Shown: positions 33,539 through 43,763, counted from the stretch's first letter. The stretch: 64,000 nt of DNA from Pseudomaricurvus sp. HS19 (GCF_009857815.1 NZ_WVVW01000001.1:930001-994000), one strand, 5' to 3'. Made by a program: numbers and translations. The notes: generated by a model from the letters alone, not told the origin.

Positions 33539-35782
33539 TCAGGCGTGCTTACGCCGCGCAGTGGCGACGTTGGGCAGCTGATTCAGGCGACTCAGAACCC
33601 GGCTCAGCTCGGTGAAGCTGCGAATCTCGATGGTCACCTGCATATCCACCGTATTTTTGCGCTTGTCCGAGAGGGTCTGCATGGCACTGATGTTAATGCG
33701 CTCCGCGTCGAGCAAGGTGGTGATGTCTTTCAACAGCCCGTGACGGTCGAACGCTTCAATCAGCACATCCACCGAGTAGACATTCTGTGGTGCCTCGCCC
33801 CAGTCAACCTTGATGATCCGTTCCGGCTCATCGGTCTGCAACTGCAGCACATTGTGACAATCCTGGCGGTGGATAGAGACACCCCGGCCCAAGGTGATGT
33901 AACCCATAATGGCGTCGCCGGGTACCGGATTGCAGCAACCGGCGATGTGTGTCAGCAGGTTACCGACACCGTTAATAAAGAGGTCACTGTCGGCGTGATC
34001 ACGGGTCGCTTTACCCACCAGGGTAATGACCGGCTCACGCTTCTCATCCGGCGCCAACAATTTCTGCGCGGCACTGACCACCTGACCCACTCCAATATCA
34101 CTGGCACCGACCGCCGCATAGAGATCATCGAGGCCATTGAGGTTGAGTCGTCGCGCCAGCGCGTCGTAATCCAGTTCATCCATAGCCAGGCGACGGAACT
34201 CCTTATCGAGTACCGCACGACCTTCCGCCACGTTCTGCTCACGGGCCTGCTGCTTGAACCACTGCTGCACCTTGGCACGGGCGCGGCTGGTTTTCAGGTA
34301 GCCCAGAGGTGGTGATAACCAGTCGCGACTGGGCGAGCCGTGACGACTGGTCAACACCTCCACCTGATCGGCGTTTTTCAGGGTGTAATTGAGCGGCACG
34401 ATACGGCCATTGACCTTGGCGCCGCGACAGCGATGGCCGACTTCAGTGTGTACCCGGTAGGCAAAGTCCAGCGGCGTGGAACCCGATGGAAAATCGATAA
34501 TGTGGCCTTCCGGGGTAAATACATAGATCCGATCCTGCTCGATACCGGCGGAGAGGTCGTCCTCCAGCGGCGAGCCACCCAGCTCCTCGTGCCACTCCAG
34601 TACCTGCCGCAGCCAGGAGATTTTCTGCTCGTAGCTGTCCTCGCTGGTCTCCTTGTCGGTGCCCTTGTAGCGCCAGTGGGCGCACACACCAAACTCGGCG
34701 TCCTCGTGCATGGCGTGGGTGCGGATCTGCACCTCCAGTACCTTGCGGTCGGGACCAATAACCGCTGTATGCAGCGAGCGGTAACCGTTCTCTTTAGGCG
34801 ACGCAATGTAGTCATCAAATTCGTTGGGAATGTTGCGCCACAGGGAGTGAACAATACCCAGTACCGCATAACAGTCACGCACAGTCGGCACCAGTATTCG
34901 CACTGCACGAATATCATAGACCTGGGAAAAGCCGATATCCTTGCGCCGCATTTTGCGCCAGATGCTGTAGATATGCTTGGCGCGACCGCTGATATCCGCC
35001 TGGATCCTGGCGCTCGTCAGCTCCTTGTTCAGAAGGCCGATCACCTTTTCAATATATTGCTGTCGATCCAGGCGTTTCTCATCCAGCAGGCGGGCGATGG
35101 ATTTATAGTCTTCCGGTTCGAGATAGCGGAACGAGAGATCTTCCAGCTCCCACTTGATGTGGCCGATACCCAGGCGATGGGCCAGCGGCGCGTAGATCTC
35201 CGCCACCTCACGAGCGACTTTACGGCGCTTGCGCTCATCGGCGTTTTTCACCGCACGTATGGCACAGGTGCGTTCGGCCAGCTTCACCAGGGCGACGCGC
35301 ACGTCGTCCACCATGGCCACCAGCATCTTGCGTACGTTTTCCGACTGTTCCTGTGACAGCAGGCCCAGGGCACGCTCTTCGGAATCGGTGCGACGGGTAC
35401 TGATGGCTGCCATGCGCAACACACCGCGGACCAGTTTGGAAACAACCGGACCAAACTCCTCCTCAATACGGGTCAGGGCAATCTGGTTTTCCCGTACTGC
35501 CCGATAGAGAACCGCCGCCTGCAGGGTTTCACCATCCAGTTGCAGATCCGCCAGGATTTCCACCATCTCCAGGCCGGTGCGGAAACTGCTGGAGCCATCC
35601 GCCCAAGCCTTATCCTCCGCCAGTGCCGACGCCTCGGCCTGCTGGCTCAGCTCGCAGGCCTTCTGCAGCTGCCCCCAATCCACATCGGTAAGGTGGTAAC
35701 GGTGGGCAAGGCGATCCAGCCAGGCAGCAATGTCCACCTTGCCTTCGGCGGTAACCGGATGATCTTCTCTGACTTTAACCAT
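33539..35782 (-). CDS. relA: (p)ppGpp synthetase RelA
   Basis: RelA, 747 residues (E. coli 744), the ribosome-associated stringent-response synthetase. N-terminal pseudo-hydrolase domain: the HD motif of SpoT is absent (FRTGLEMVEILADLQLDGET), so this is RelA, not a bifunctional enzyme. Then the synthetase domain (KENGYRSLHTAVIGPD, EDAEFGVCAHWRYK), TGS (VFTPEGHIIDFPSGSTPLDF), zinc-finger/CC region (HIAGCCNPVPGD) and C-terminal ACT domain. Neighbours mazG and rlmD are the conserved ones. Confidence 0.97.
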   Translation of the reverse strand: MVKVREDHPVTAEGKVDIAAWLDRLAHRYHLTDVDWGQLQKACELSQQAEASALAEDKAWADGSSSFRTGLEMVEILADLQLDGETLQAAVLYRAVRENQIALTRIEEEFGPVVSKLVRGVLRMAAISTRRTDSEERALGLLSQEQSENVRKMLVAMVDDVRVALVKLAERTCAIRAVKNADERKRRKVAREVAEIYAPLAHRLGIGHIKWELEDLSFRYLEPEDYKSIARLLDEKRLDRQQYIEKVIGLLNKELTSARIQADISGRAKHIYSIWRKMRRKDIGFSQVYDIRAVRILVPTVRDCYAVLGIVHSLWRNIPNEFDDYIASPKENGYRSLHTAVIGPDRKVLEVQIRTHAMHEDAEFGVCAHWRYKGTDKETSEDSYEQKISWLRQVLEWHEELGGSPLEDDLSAGIEQDRIYVFTPEGHIIDFPSGSTPLDFAYRVHTEVGHRCRGAKVNGRIVPLNYTLKNADQVEVLTSRHGSPSRDWLSPPLGYLKTSRARAKVQQWFKQQAREQNVAEGRAVLDKEFRRLAMDELDYDALARRLNLNGLDDLYAAVGASDIGVGQVVSAAQKLLAPDEKREPVITLVGKATRDHADSDLFINGVGNLLTHIAGCCNPVPGDAIMGYITLGRGVSIHRQDCHNVLQLQTDEPERIIKVDWGEAPQNVYSVDVLIEAFDRHGLLKDITTLLDAERINISAMQTLSDKRKNTVDMQVTIEIRSFTELSRVLSRLNQLPNVATARRKHA

Positions 35783-35858
35783 ATATCTGTATCATTTCTT
35801 ATAGTGTCCAGTTCGGTGCCCAACCCGTGGGGCCCGCTCTCTATGGCCTGCAGCAGTA

Positions 35859-37241
35859 TCAGCCCACAGACGCCGCCACGCCACCACGCACAAACAGTGC
35901 CATAGTTTCCACATGGGAGGTGTGGGGGAACATATCCAGTACCCGCAATGAATCCAGCTCAAAACCGCCAGCGGCGAGAATCGCGGCATCCCGGGCGAAA
36001 CTGGCCGGGTTGCAGGAGACGTAAACCAGCCGTTCAATGGCAGTAGCCGCCAGCTGCTCACACACAAAGCGCGCACCAGCCCGGGGCGGATCCAGCAACA
36101 CTTTATTGATTTTTTCCTGCCGTATCAGCCCCTTCAATGCCTGGGACTCCAGGTCCAGTGCCAGAAAATGCACCGAATCAATGCAGTTTAATGCGCCATT
36201 TTGGCGCCCGGCTTCCACCATGGCATCCACGGCCTCAACGGCCAGCACCTTGCCCGCCTGCCGCGCCATGGGCAGGGCAAAATTGCCCACACCACAAAAC
36301 AGGTCCATGGCCCGGTCGCCGGCCTGCAACTGCAGCCACTGCAGGGCCTGCAGTACCATCTGCTGATTGACGGCGCGGTTTACCTGGCTGAAGTTATCAG
36401 GGCCGTAACGAATTATCACCGGCTCCAGCCCCTCCGGCAGAGTGAGGGTCTGCTGCAGCTGTGGCTGCCCGGGCCGTTCGGAGGCGTCCGTGAGGGGCCC
36501 GTTCTTCTCACCACGAAACCAGCAATCCCCGCCTGGCAACACCTGCTCCAGGGCCTGCCTCTGTGACGCGGACAAGGGCCGGGTGTGGCGAACCACAACC
36601 AGGATCTGGTTGCCGCCCTCGTCCGTGCCGGCGCCCGTAAAACACTCAATGTGCGTAACTCCCGACTTGCGGGGCAATTGCAACAGCCACTGCTGCAAGG
36701 CTTCCATGACCGGCCACAATGCCGGTTCCAGTACCTGGCACTGGCTCACCGCCACCAGCTGGTCACTGCCCTGTTGCCGGAACGCCAGTTGTTGTTCCCC
36801 GGATACCGCAAAGCGAACACGGCTGCGATAGCCGGTATCCGCCGACGACATTGGCAACAGCAGGCTGCGGGGAGCCATGGCGTGCTGACGGGAGAGCAGA
36901 TTCAGGACCTGTTGCTGCTTGAGCAGGATTTGCTGGTCGGGTTGAAGGTGTTGTAACTGGCAGCCACCACAGCCTTCAAAATGGGGACAAAATGGTTCCT
37001 GCCGCCAAACGCTGGCCGTCAGTATGTCGTTGGCCACACATTCACTGAAGGACTTGTGCCGCCGGTAGTGACTCACCGTCACCACTTCACCAGGCAAGGC
37101 CCCGGCGACAAATACCGCCTTGCCCTGATGACGGGCCACACCACGGCCGTCGTAACTGAGGTCGGTGACGGTTAAGGTTTTGGGGGTCTCTTCCCGCTGC
37201 ACCGGGACACGGCGGGAAGACGGTTTGAACAGCCGCGCCAT
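35859..37241 (-). CDS. rlmD: 23S rRNA (uracil-1939-C5)-methyltransferase
   Basis: RlmD/RumA of 460 residues, makes m5U1939 in 23S rRNA. N-terminal TRAM domain, [4Fe-4S] cysteines in CPHFEGCGGCQLQHL plus a more upstream or downstream fourth, AdoMet motif DLFCGVGNFALPMA, and catalytic cysteine in YVSCNPASFARD with the DPPRAG motif. The start lies two bases after the cysM stop, so it is in the same operon. Slightly longer than E. coli (433). Confidence 0.95.
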   Translation of the reverse strand: MARLFKPSSRRVPVQREETPKTLTVTDLSYDGRGVARHQGKAVFVAGALPGEVVTVSHYRRHKSFSECVANDILTASVWRQEPFCPHFEGCGGCQLQHLQPDQQILLKQQQVLNLLSRQHAMAPRSLLLPMSSADTGYRSRVRFAVSGEQQLAFRQQGSDQLVAVSQCQVLEPALWPVMEALQQWLLQLPRKSGVTHIECFTGAGTDEGGNQILVVVRHTRPLSASQRQALEQVLPGGDCWFRGEKNGPLTDASERPGQPQLQQTLTLPEGLEPVIIRYGPDNFSQVNRAVNQQMVLQALQWLQLQAGDRAMDLFCGVGNFALPMARQAGKVLAVEAVDAMVEAGRQNGALNCIDSVHFLALDLESQALKGLIRQEKINKVLLDPPRAGARFVCEQLAATAIERLVYVSCNPASFARDAAILAAGGFELDSLRVLDMFPHTSHVETMALFVRGGVAASVG

Positions 37242-37243
37242 GG

Positions 37244-38158
37244 TCAGTTGCCGAACAGGCCCGAGGAGAGGTAGCGGTCGCCCCGATCACAGATCACCGC
37301 CACAATCACCGCGTTTTCCACTTCCCGCGAGATACGCAAGGCGCCTGCCACGGCACCCCCGCTGGAGACGCCACAGAAGATACCCTCCTTGCGGGCCAGC
37401 TCGCGCATGGTGTGCTCCGCTTCGGCCTGCCCCATGTTGATGACCCGGTCAACGCGGGCCTCGTCGAAAATACTGGGCAGGTACTCCTTCGGCCAGCGAC
37501 GGATTCCAGGTATGGCTGCGCCCTCTTCCGGCTGCAGGCCAATGATGCGGATAGCCGGATTCTGCTCTTTCAGGTAGGCCGAAGTCCCCATAATGGTACC
37601 GGTGGTGCCCATGGAACTGACAAAATGGGTAATCAGTCCCTGGCTCTGCTGCCAGATCTCGGGGCCGGTGCTGTTGTAATGGGCCAGCGGGTTGTCGGCA
37701 TTACCGAATTGATCGAGCACCTTGCCTACACCACGAGCCTCCATGGACTTGGCCAGGTCGCGGGCGCCCTCCATGCCCTCCTCGCGGGACACCAGGATCA
37801 GTTCAGCGCCGTAGGCCGCCATGGCCGCCTTGCGCTCGGCGGTGCTGTTATCCGGCATGATCAGGATCATGTGATAACCCTTGATTGCCGCCGCCATGGC
37901 GAGGGCAATACCGGTATTGCCACTGGTGGCTTCAATTAAGGTGTCGCCCGGTTTGATATCACCCCGTGCTTCAGCACGGTTGATCATGGACAGCGCGGGA
38001 CGATCCTTGACGGAACCGGCGGGGTTATTACCTTCCAGCTTCACCAGAATGGTATTGGAGGTCTCACCTGGCAGGCGCTGCAGGCGCACCAGCGGCGTAT
38101 TGCCAATGCAGGATTCAACGGTGGGAAATTCGGGATGATGCATAGAGCCTACTGCCAT
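37244..38158 (-). CDS. cysM: Cysteine synthase B
   Basis: O-acetylserine sulfhydrylase B, 304 residues, PLP-dependent. PLP lysine in NPAGSVKDRPALSMI, phosphate loop EATSGNTGIALAMA, and a C-terminal SSGGAVAGAL motif. CysM can use thiosulfate as well as sulfide. Two ATGs are possible: 38158 (GGGG five bases upstream, inside a hairpin) and 38143. The family N-terminus (PTVESCIGNTPLVRLQR) fits both. First gene of the cysM-rlmD unit and divergent from the GacS/BarA gene. Confidence 0.94.
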   Translation of the reverse strand: MAVGSMHHPEFPTVESCIGNTPLVRLQRLPGETSNTILVKLEGNNPAGSVKDRPALSMINRAEARGDIKPGDTLIEATSGNTGIALAMAAAIKGYHMILIMPDNSTAERKAAMAAYGAELILVSREEGMEGARDLAKSMEARGVGKVLDQFGNADNPLAHYNSTGPEIWQQSQGLITHFVSSMGTTGTIMGTSAYLKEQNPAIRIIGLQPEEGAAIPGIRRWPKEYLPSIFDEARVDRVINMGQAEAEHTMRELARKEGIFCGVSSGGAVAGALRISREVENAVIVAVICDRGDRYLSSGLFGN

Positions 38159-38161
38159 CGT

Positions 38162-38181
38162 AACCCCAAACCACAGGGGTT
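38162..38181 (-). promoter_or_regulatory. Hairpin covering the ribosome-binding site of cysM
   Basis: A perfect 6-bp inverted repeat (aacccc / ggggtt, loop of eight) ends four bases before the ATG at 38158; the GGGG that would act as ribosome site is in its 3' arm. It could damp translation from that start. Confidence 0.35.
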
Positions 38182-38463
38182 TGACTGTGAACAAGAGCCG
38201 CATTTTAACGGGGATTGGCAAACGGTGAAAGCAAGGCCCCGATATTGCACCCCGATGAAGCACACCACAGGGCAGGCGCTGCCGCCATGGAGCCGGTATA
38301 CTCACTGCAGTACCAGTCGCAGGACATGGAAACTTTGCGACGTATAATTACCTCGGGCTATATTGCCAGGTTACGGGTTGGCGGAAGAGTCTCTCCGGGC
38401 AGCGGACAGAGACGCAACGAGAGGCCCTGTACCCGGCCACTGCAGCAGGTTATGGAGAGAACT

Positions 38464-41205
38464 GTGCGCTTACCGATTTCGTCAAAAAGTCTGGCGTTTA
38501 AAATTCAACAGCTGGCGGTGCTGCCCCTGGCTCTGGCGCTGGCGCTGTTTGCCGCCGGGGCACTTATCAATCATGTCATGTCCGCGCAAGAGGCAGAACA
38601 TGAGCAGAACCAGCTGGCCACCCGCTGGCTGCTCACCATGAGCCGTCATGCCACCAGTCCCGACAATCGCGAATTCCTTCAGACCGCTTTCGACGACATG
38701 CTGGAAATGCCTCACGTTAGCGGCATCTATCTCTTCAACAATTCCGGCGAACTGCTGATCAAGCAGGGTAAGCGCCCCGATATCAACCTGTCGTCCTCGC
38801 TCAGCGATTCCCTCAAACACTGGAGCGACGCCGGTCACAACTATTACAGCGTTCCCATCTGGCGCACCGGCCCGCGCGGCGTCAGCATTCAGGACGGCTG
38901 GCTGGTAATGTCGGTCAACCCCGCTGGTGTAGTTATCCGACAGTACCAGGGCGCCGCTCTGATCCTCGCCTGCCTGCTGGCGGCCTTTGCCGTGATGATG
39001 ATCATGGCCTGGCGCCTGACCCGTTCGGTAGAAGTACCTATCCACAATGTTCAGAAAACCCTGCAGGACTTTAACCGCCAGAATCTGGAGAGCCGCGTGC
39101 CGGTATCCGGCAGTGTGGAGATGCAGACCCTGGCCCACAATGTCAACGAACTGGGGGAACGGCTGCTGCACGAGCAGAACAACATCCGCCAACAGATTGA
39201 CCTCGCCACCTCGGAACTGCAGGAGACCCTGGACCAGGTTGAAATCCAGAGTATCGAGCTGGACCTGGCCCGTAAAAAAGCCGTGCAGGCCAACAAGATC
39301 AAAACCGAGTTTCTCGCCAACACCTCCCATGAGATCCGCACGCCCATTAATGGCATCCTCGGTTTCACCAACCTGTTGCTCAAGAGCCCGCTGACCACCC
39401 AGCAGCGCGAATACCTGCGCACCATTGCCCACTCCTCCCAGGGCCTGCTGACCATCATTAATGACATCCTCGACTTTTCCCGCCTGGAAGAGGACAAGCT
39501 GATCCTCGACAGCACCCCCTTCAACCTGCGCCAGATCATTGAGGAGACGCTGCAGGTGCTGGCCCCCGCCGCCAGCGAGAAGCAGCTCTACCTGGTGGCA
39601 CTGCAGGGGTCCGACACACCACTCAACCTGATTGGTGACGCACTGCGGATCAAACAGGTGCTGACCAACCTGATCGGTAACGCCATTAAATTTACCGATC
39701 ACGGCCACATTCTCATCACCACCGAGCTGGTGGATGTGCACAGTAACATCGCCCAGATCCGGGTGCGGGTGACCGATACCGGCATTGGCATCAACCACGC
39801 CAGTAAAGCCAGCCTGTTTGAAGCCTTCCAGCAGGCGGACGGCTCCGACAATCGCCTGCGCGGAGGCACCGGCCTGGGACTGGCCATTGCCAAAAAGCTG
39901 GTGGACAAGATGGGTGGATCCATCGACATCGACAGCAACCCGGAAACCGGTGCCTGCGCCTGGTTCAGCCTGCCTCTGCCGATTCAGCAGAACACCTTTG
40001 AGCCCAAGTATCAGTCCCTGCTCAATCGCCGCGCTGCCGTAATGGTGGAAATTCCCATACTTGCCCAGCAGTTGACCACCTACCTCAACCAGTGGGGTAT
40101 CAAGGTAGTCTCCTTCGGCAGTCTGCAGAAACTGCTGCGCGGCGCTGAGAATGATAACTTTGACTGGCTGATCGCCCTGCCCAAACGCGACACCACCGTG
40201 GGCGAGCTGGAACCGCTGCTGAAAATGTCCCAGCCAAAAGTGATCGGCACCCTGCCCGACTCTGCGTTGGCTTACAACGAACGGGTACAGGAGATGGAGG
40301 CCAACCTGGTGTTCCTGCCTCTCTCCCACGATCATCTCTATCAGGTGTTGCGCGATGCCTTGCACCTGCCTGCCGGCGATTCACCCCTGGAGCGGGTTAT
40401 CGACAAGTCCGCACGGGTGATGGTGGTGGACGATAACCCCGCCAACCTGCAACTGGTCTGCACCTTCCTGCAGGCCATGGGAGTACAGGCTGTCGGCGCC
40501 AAGAGTGGTATGGATGCACTGGAGCTGCTGAAACACCAGAAGGTGGACCTGATTTTTATGGATGTGCAGATGCCCGGTATGGACGGACTGGAAGCCAGTC
40601 GCCGCATCCGCCAGGCAGAGCCGGAAAACCAGCGTATCCCGATTATCGCCCTGACCGCCCACGACATGGGACAACAGATGGCGGAACTGCGCCACGCTGG
40701 CATGGACGATTACACCACCAAGCCCATCAGCGAACAGCAGTTGGCGCACTTTATCCAGCACTGGCTCGGCAAGGCCCCCTCCATCCAGCCGGCACTGGCG
40801 GCGCCGGCGGCGGTTAACCTGGCTTTCCCCCAGTCGGCAATCATGGATCTGCAGGAGGCGCTGCGACTGGCCAACGGCAAGAGCGACCTTGCCCGCGACA
40901 TGCTCCACAACCTCACCAGTAAACTGGGTGACGATGCAGAAACCATTGTGGAGCTTTACCGCCAGAAGGACCTGCAAAGCCTGCAGGATCGTGTGCACCG
41001 ACTCTACGGTGGCTGCTGTTACTGCGGCGTACCGGAGCTGCGCCAGGCCAGCGGCCAGCTGGATAACTACCTGGTCAATGGCTACCACGAGCAGCTGGAC
41101 GATGCGGTCAACGCCGTAGTGAAAGCGATTCAGCGTCTGCGCTCATGGGCCGACGAGCACGACCTCGATACCCTGTTTGAAGTTACGCCCCAGGCCGCGC
41201 CATGA
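38464..41205 (+). CDS. gacS: GacS/BarA-type tripartite hybrid sensor kinase
   Basis: 913 residues: transmembrane helix about 15-38, periplasmic sensor to about 160, second helix about 165-185, HAMP, HisKA with His289 in NTSHEIRTPINGILGF, HATPase (GGTGLGLAIAKKLVDKMGG), a pseudo-receiver, a receiver with Asp700 in LIFMDVQMPGMDG, and C-terminal Hpt with His845 in VHRLYGGCCYCGVPEL. This is the GacS/BarA architecture, which phosphorylates GacA/UvrY to turn on CsrA-titrating small RNAs. The start chosen is GTG 38464 with GGAGAG upstream. The cysM-rlmD-relA-mazG neighbourhood is that of Pseudomonas gacS. No cognate gacA in the window. Confidence 0.94.
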   Translation: MRLPISSKSLAFKIQQLAVLPLALALALFAAGALINHVMSAQEAEHEQNQLATRWLLTMSRHATSPDNREFLQTAFDDMLEMPHVSGIYLFNNSGELLIKQGKRPDINLSSSLSDSLKHWSDAGHNYYSVPIWRTGPRGVSIQDGWLVMSVNPAGVVIRQYQGAALILACLLAAFAVMMIMAWRLTRSVEVPIHNVQKTLQDFNRQNLESRVPVSGSVEMQTLAHNVNELGERLLHEQNNIRQQIDLATSELQETLDQVEIQSIELDLARKKAVQANKIKTEFLANTSHEIRTPINGILGFTNLLLKSPLTTQQREYLRTIAHSSQGLLTIINDILDFSRLEEDKLILDSTPFNLRQIIEETLQVLAPAASEKQLYLVALQGSDTPLNLIGDALRIKQVLTNLIGNAIKFTDHGHILITTELVDVHSNIAQIRVRVTDTGIGINHASKASLFEAFQQADGSDNRLRGGTGLGLAIAKKLVDKMGGSIDIDSNPETGACAWFSLPLPIQQNTFEPKYQSLLNRRAAVMVEIPILAQQLTTYLNQWGIKVVSFGSLQKLLRGAENDNFDWLIALPKRDTTVGELEPLLKMSQPKVIGTLPDSALAYNERVQEMEANLVFLPLSHDHLYQVLRDALHLPAGDSPLERVIDKSARVMVVDDNPANLQLVCTFLQAMGVQAVGAKSGMDALELLKHQKVDLIFMDVQMPGMDGLEASRRIRQAEPENQRIPIIALTAHDMGQQMAELRHAGMDDYTTKPISEQQLAHFIQHWLGKAPSIQPALAAPAAVNLAFPQSAIMDLQEALRLANGKSDLARDMLHNLTSKLGDDAETIVELYRQKDLQSLQDRVHRLYGGCCYCGVPELRQASGQLDNYLVNGYHEQLDDAVNAVVKAIQRLRSWADEHDLDTLFEVTPQAAP

Positions 41206-41215
41206 GCCGCTGCAG

Positions 41216-43054
41216 TCACTGACTCGCCGTCAGGTCTGCTACCGTGCCGGCCCCGCCGCTGTCAGCGCTGCGTGGCTGGCGCTGTTGCAGGGCCCATAGC
41301 CTGGCGTAATGGCCCTGCAGCTGCAGCAGCTGCTCGTGACTCCCCTGCTCCACCACCTGTCCCTGGTCCAGCACCACAATCTGGTCGGCGTCGATGACAG
41401 TAGACAGCCGGTGAGCAATCACCAGGCTGGTCTGCTCCGCCGAAATTTCCCGAATCGCCTGCAGGATCAGTTTTTCCGATTCGCTGTCCAGCGATGAGGT
41501 CGCCTCATCGAATACCATCACCGGTGGCCGTTTGAGAATCGCCCTGGCGATGGCCACCCGCTGCTTTTCACCCCCGGACAGTTTCAGGCCCCGCTCACCC
41601 ACCAGGGTGTCAGCTCCCTTGGGCAGCTGCTTCACAAAACCTTCCAGGTGAGCCAGCCGGATCGCTTGCCACACCTCTTCATCGGTGGCGTCCACCTGCC
41701 CATAACGGACGTTCTCGAACAAGCTCATGTTGAACAGCACACACTCCTGCGGCACCACACCAATGGCCTGCCGCAACGACTGCTGGGTCACCGAACGCAC
41801 ATCCTGACCATCCACCAGCACTGCACCACCGGTGACGTCATAAAAACGAAACAGCAGCTTTGCCAGCGTCGACTTGCCGGCGCCACTGCTGCCCACTACC
41901 GCCACCTTGGCCCGTGCCGGCACCCGAAAGCTGACACCTTTGAGTATCGGACGCTCGGCCTGATAGTGAAAGCTGACGTTGCGAAATTCGATCTCACCGC
42001 CGGCTACCTGCAGCGGACTCGCGTCTGCACTATCTGTGACCCGGGCTTCGACCTGCAGCAGCCGGAACATGGCTTCAATATTGGCCATTGAGCCTTTCAT
42101 TTCCCGATAGACAAAGCCGAGAAAATTAAGCGGCATAAACACCTGCATCATAAACGCGTTGATCAACACGAAATCCCCCAGCGTCATAGCCCCGGCCCGC
42201 ACGTTATAGGCTGCCAGTACCATGGCCGCGGTCATGGCGGCGGCAATAATCAGGGATTGCCCGCCATTGAGGGCAAACAGGGACAGGCGGTTCTGCCGGC
42301 GCGCCGTCTCCCAGCGAGCCAGTTCGTCATCGTAGTGCCGGGATTCGTAGGCCTCATTGGTAAAGTACTTCACCGTCTCGTAGTTGAGCAGGCTGTCGAT
42401 AGCGCGGGTACTGCTCTCCGACTCCGCCAGGTTAGCGGCGCGGATAAAACGGGTGCGCCACTCGGTCGCAATCACCGAATAGGCGATATAGACAATCACT
42501 GCAACAACCACGATCACCGCAAACCAGACATCGTAATTCCACAGCAACAGCCCCACCACCAGTCCCACTTCCAGCAGGGTCGGCACGATGTTGAACACCA
42601 TAAATCGCAACAGGAACGCTATGCCGTTGGTACCGCGCTCGATGTCGCGGGACAAGCCGCCGGTTTTGCGGTTGAGATGAAAATCCAGGTCCAGCGAATG
42701 CAGGTGACGGAACACCTGCAGCCCTACGCGGCGCATGGCACGTTCGGTAATCCTGCCAAAAAGCGTATCCCGCAGCTCACCGAACAAAACGTTGGAGAAA
42801 CGTACCACGCCATACGCCAGCAACAGGCCCAGTGGCACCGACACCAGTTGGCTGCCCATGCTGCCGGCGCTATCAAGATCATCGACAATATGCTTGAGCA
42901 CAAAGGGCAGGCCGACACTGGCCAGCTTCGCCAGCACCAGGCACAACATGGCGAGGGAGAGTCGCAGCCGGAATTCGGTCAGGTGAGGCAGCAAATGCCG
43001 CAAGGTTCCCCAGTTGACGTCGCCGAAGCGGACATCGGTTTTCATACTGCGCAT
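41216..43054 (-). CDS. Atm1/HMT1-type ABC exporter (fused permease-ATPase)
   Basis: 612-residue half transporter: six membrane helices (about 28-330), then an ATPase domain with Walker A GSSGAGKSTLAKLLF, signature LSGGEKQRVAIARAIL, Walker B VMVFDEATSSLDSES and switch AHRLSTVI. It belongs to the Atm1/HMT1 group, whose members export glutathione-linked metals or sulfur compounds; the substrate here is not shown. Works as a homodimer in the inner membrane. Starts at the ATG at 43054, with a second ATG three codons in. Convergent with gacS (10-base gap). Confidence 0.92.
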   Translation of the reverse strand: MRSMKTDVRFGDVNWGTLRHLLPHLTEFRLRLSLAMLCLVLAKLASVGLPFVLKHIVDDLDSAGSMGSQLVSVPLGLLLAYGVVRFSNVLFGELRDTLFGRITERAMRRVGLQVFRHLHSLDLDFHLNRKTGGLSRDIERGTNGIAFLLRFMVFNIVPTLLEVGLVVGLLLWNYDVWFAVIVVVAVIVYIAYSVIATEWRTRFIRAANLAESESSTRAIDSLLNYETVKYFTNEAYESRHYDDELARWETARRQNRLSLFALNGGQSLIIAAAMTAAMVLAAYNVRAGAMTLGDFVLINAFMMQVFMPLNFLGFVYREMKGSMANIEAMFRLLQVEARVTDSADASPLQVAGGEIEFRNVSFHYQAERPILKGVSFRVPARAKVAVVGSSGAGKSTLAKLLFRFYDVTGGAVLVDGQDVRSVTQQSLRQAIGVVPQECVLFNMSLFENVRYGQVDATDEEVWQAIRLAHLEGFVKQLPKGADTLVGERGLKLSGGEKQRVAIARAILKRPPVMVFDEATSSLDSESEKLILQAIREISAEQTSLVIAHRLSTVIDADQIVVLDQGQVVEQGSHEQLLQLQGHYARLWALQQRQPRSADSGGAGTVADLTASQ

Positions 43055-43230
43055 GCAGCCCTACCCCTGTTTGCCTGAATATCTGCGCCAAGAATAGCAC
43101 GCCACAGGGCCGGGGCCGCAGTCACCCGCTCGACCATCCAGTTCTGCAAGCACCCCGGCAAACAAATAGAGACACGCCACGCAATAGGCTAAACTGCCGC
43201 TATAAACTCAGGGACACAAGAGAGCCAATC

Positions 43231-43671
43231 ATGTTTGCACGCAACGTTGTACTGTTACCCGCCCTGCTCGTTTCTCTGCTTGGCGCTATCGCCCTGCAGG
43301 CGCAGGAGAAGGGTAAATCGCTGGAAACCGAGGAGCTGAAACTGGAGACGGGCCATGAAGAGCCCGGCCTGGGGGCTCGCATCCACAGCATTGAAGAAGA
43401 TGAGCAGGGAATAAAAGTCACCGTCTCTGCCCCGGCGCGAATCACCGACGGCACCCACGGTGATCTGGAAGAGATCACAGTGCTGGGTAAGGCTCCGGAG
43501 AGGGACAAACCACGCCCGTCGCTGATACAGATCCAGCGCCATGAAGTGATCAACGACCTGGAAGAAGGTCGCAGCGGGCTGGTGTTTTACCTGGGCAAAC
43601 AAGAAGATTTCGTGCTCAAGTTCAACTACACCGACGATCGCCCTACCGTCGAACCGGATCTGCTGCACTGA
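43231..43671 (+). CDS. Small exported acidic protein of unknown function
   Basis: 146 residues with a clear signal peptide (VVLLPALLVSLLGAIALQAQ, cleavage near residue 25), then an acidic, Glu/Lys-rich region and a C-terminal beta-like part (SGLVFYLGKQEDFVLKFNY). No family recognised. A TATAAA at 43201-43206 may be its -10, giving a short leader. Followed 92 bases later by the deacetylase gene on the same strand. Confidence 0.8.
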   Translation: MFARNVVLLPALLVSLLGAIALQAQEKGKSLETEELKLETGHEEPGLGARIHSIEEDEQGIKVTVSAPARITDGTHGDLEEITVLGKAPERDKPRPSLIQIQRHEVINDLEEGRSGLVFYLGKQEDFVLKFNYTDDRPTVEPDLLH

Positions 43672-43763
43672 CATCCAAACTGCTGCGCTGCGCCCGTTAA
43701 CCCGGGTGCAGAGCTCATCGAGTACGGCGTCGTGGCTCACCCCTCCATCCCCGCCCGGATCCC

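Noticed and set aside
33539-35782. Possible bifunctional SpoT instead of RelA
   Set aside because: The hydrolase HD residues are replaced and the gene neighbours (rlmD, mazG) are those of relA.
38482-40365. 627-residue open frame antisense to the GacS/BarA gene
   Set aside because: Long only because of GC-biased codons opposite a real kinase gene; composition (His/Gln/Gly-rich) is that of a shadow frame.
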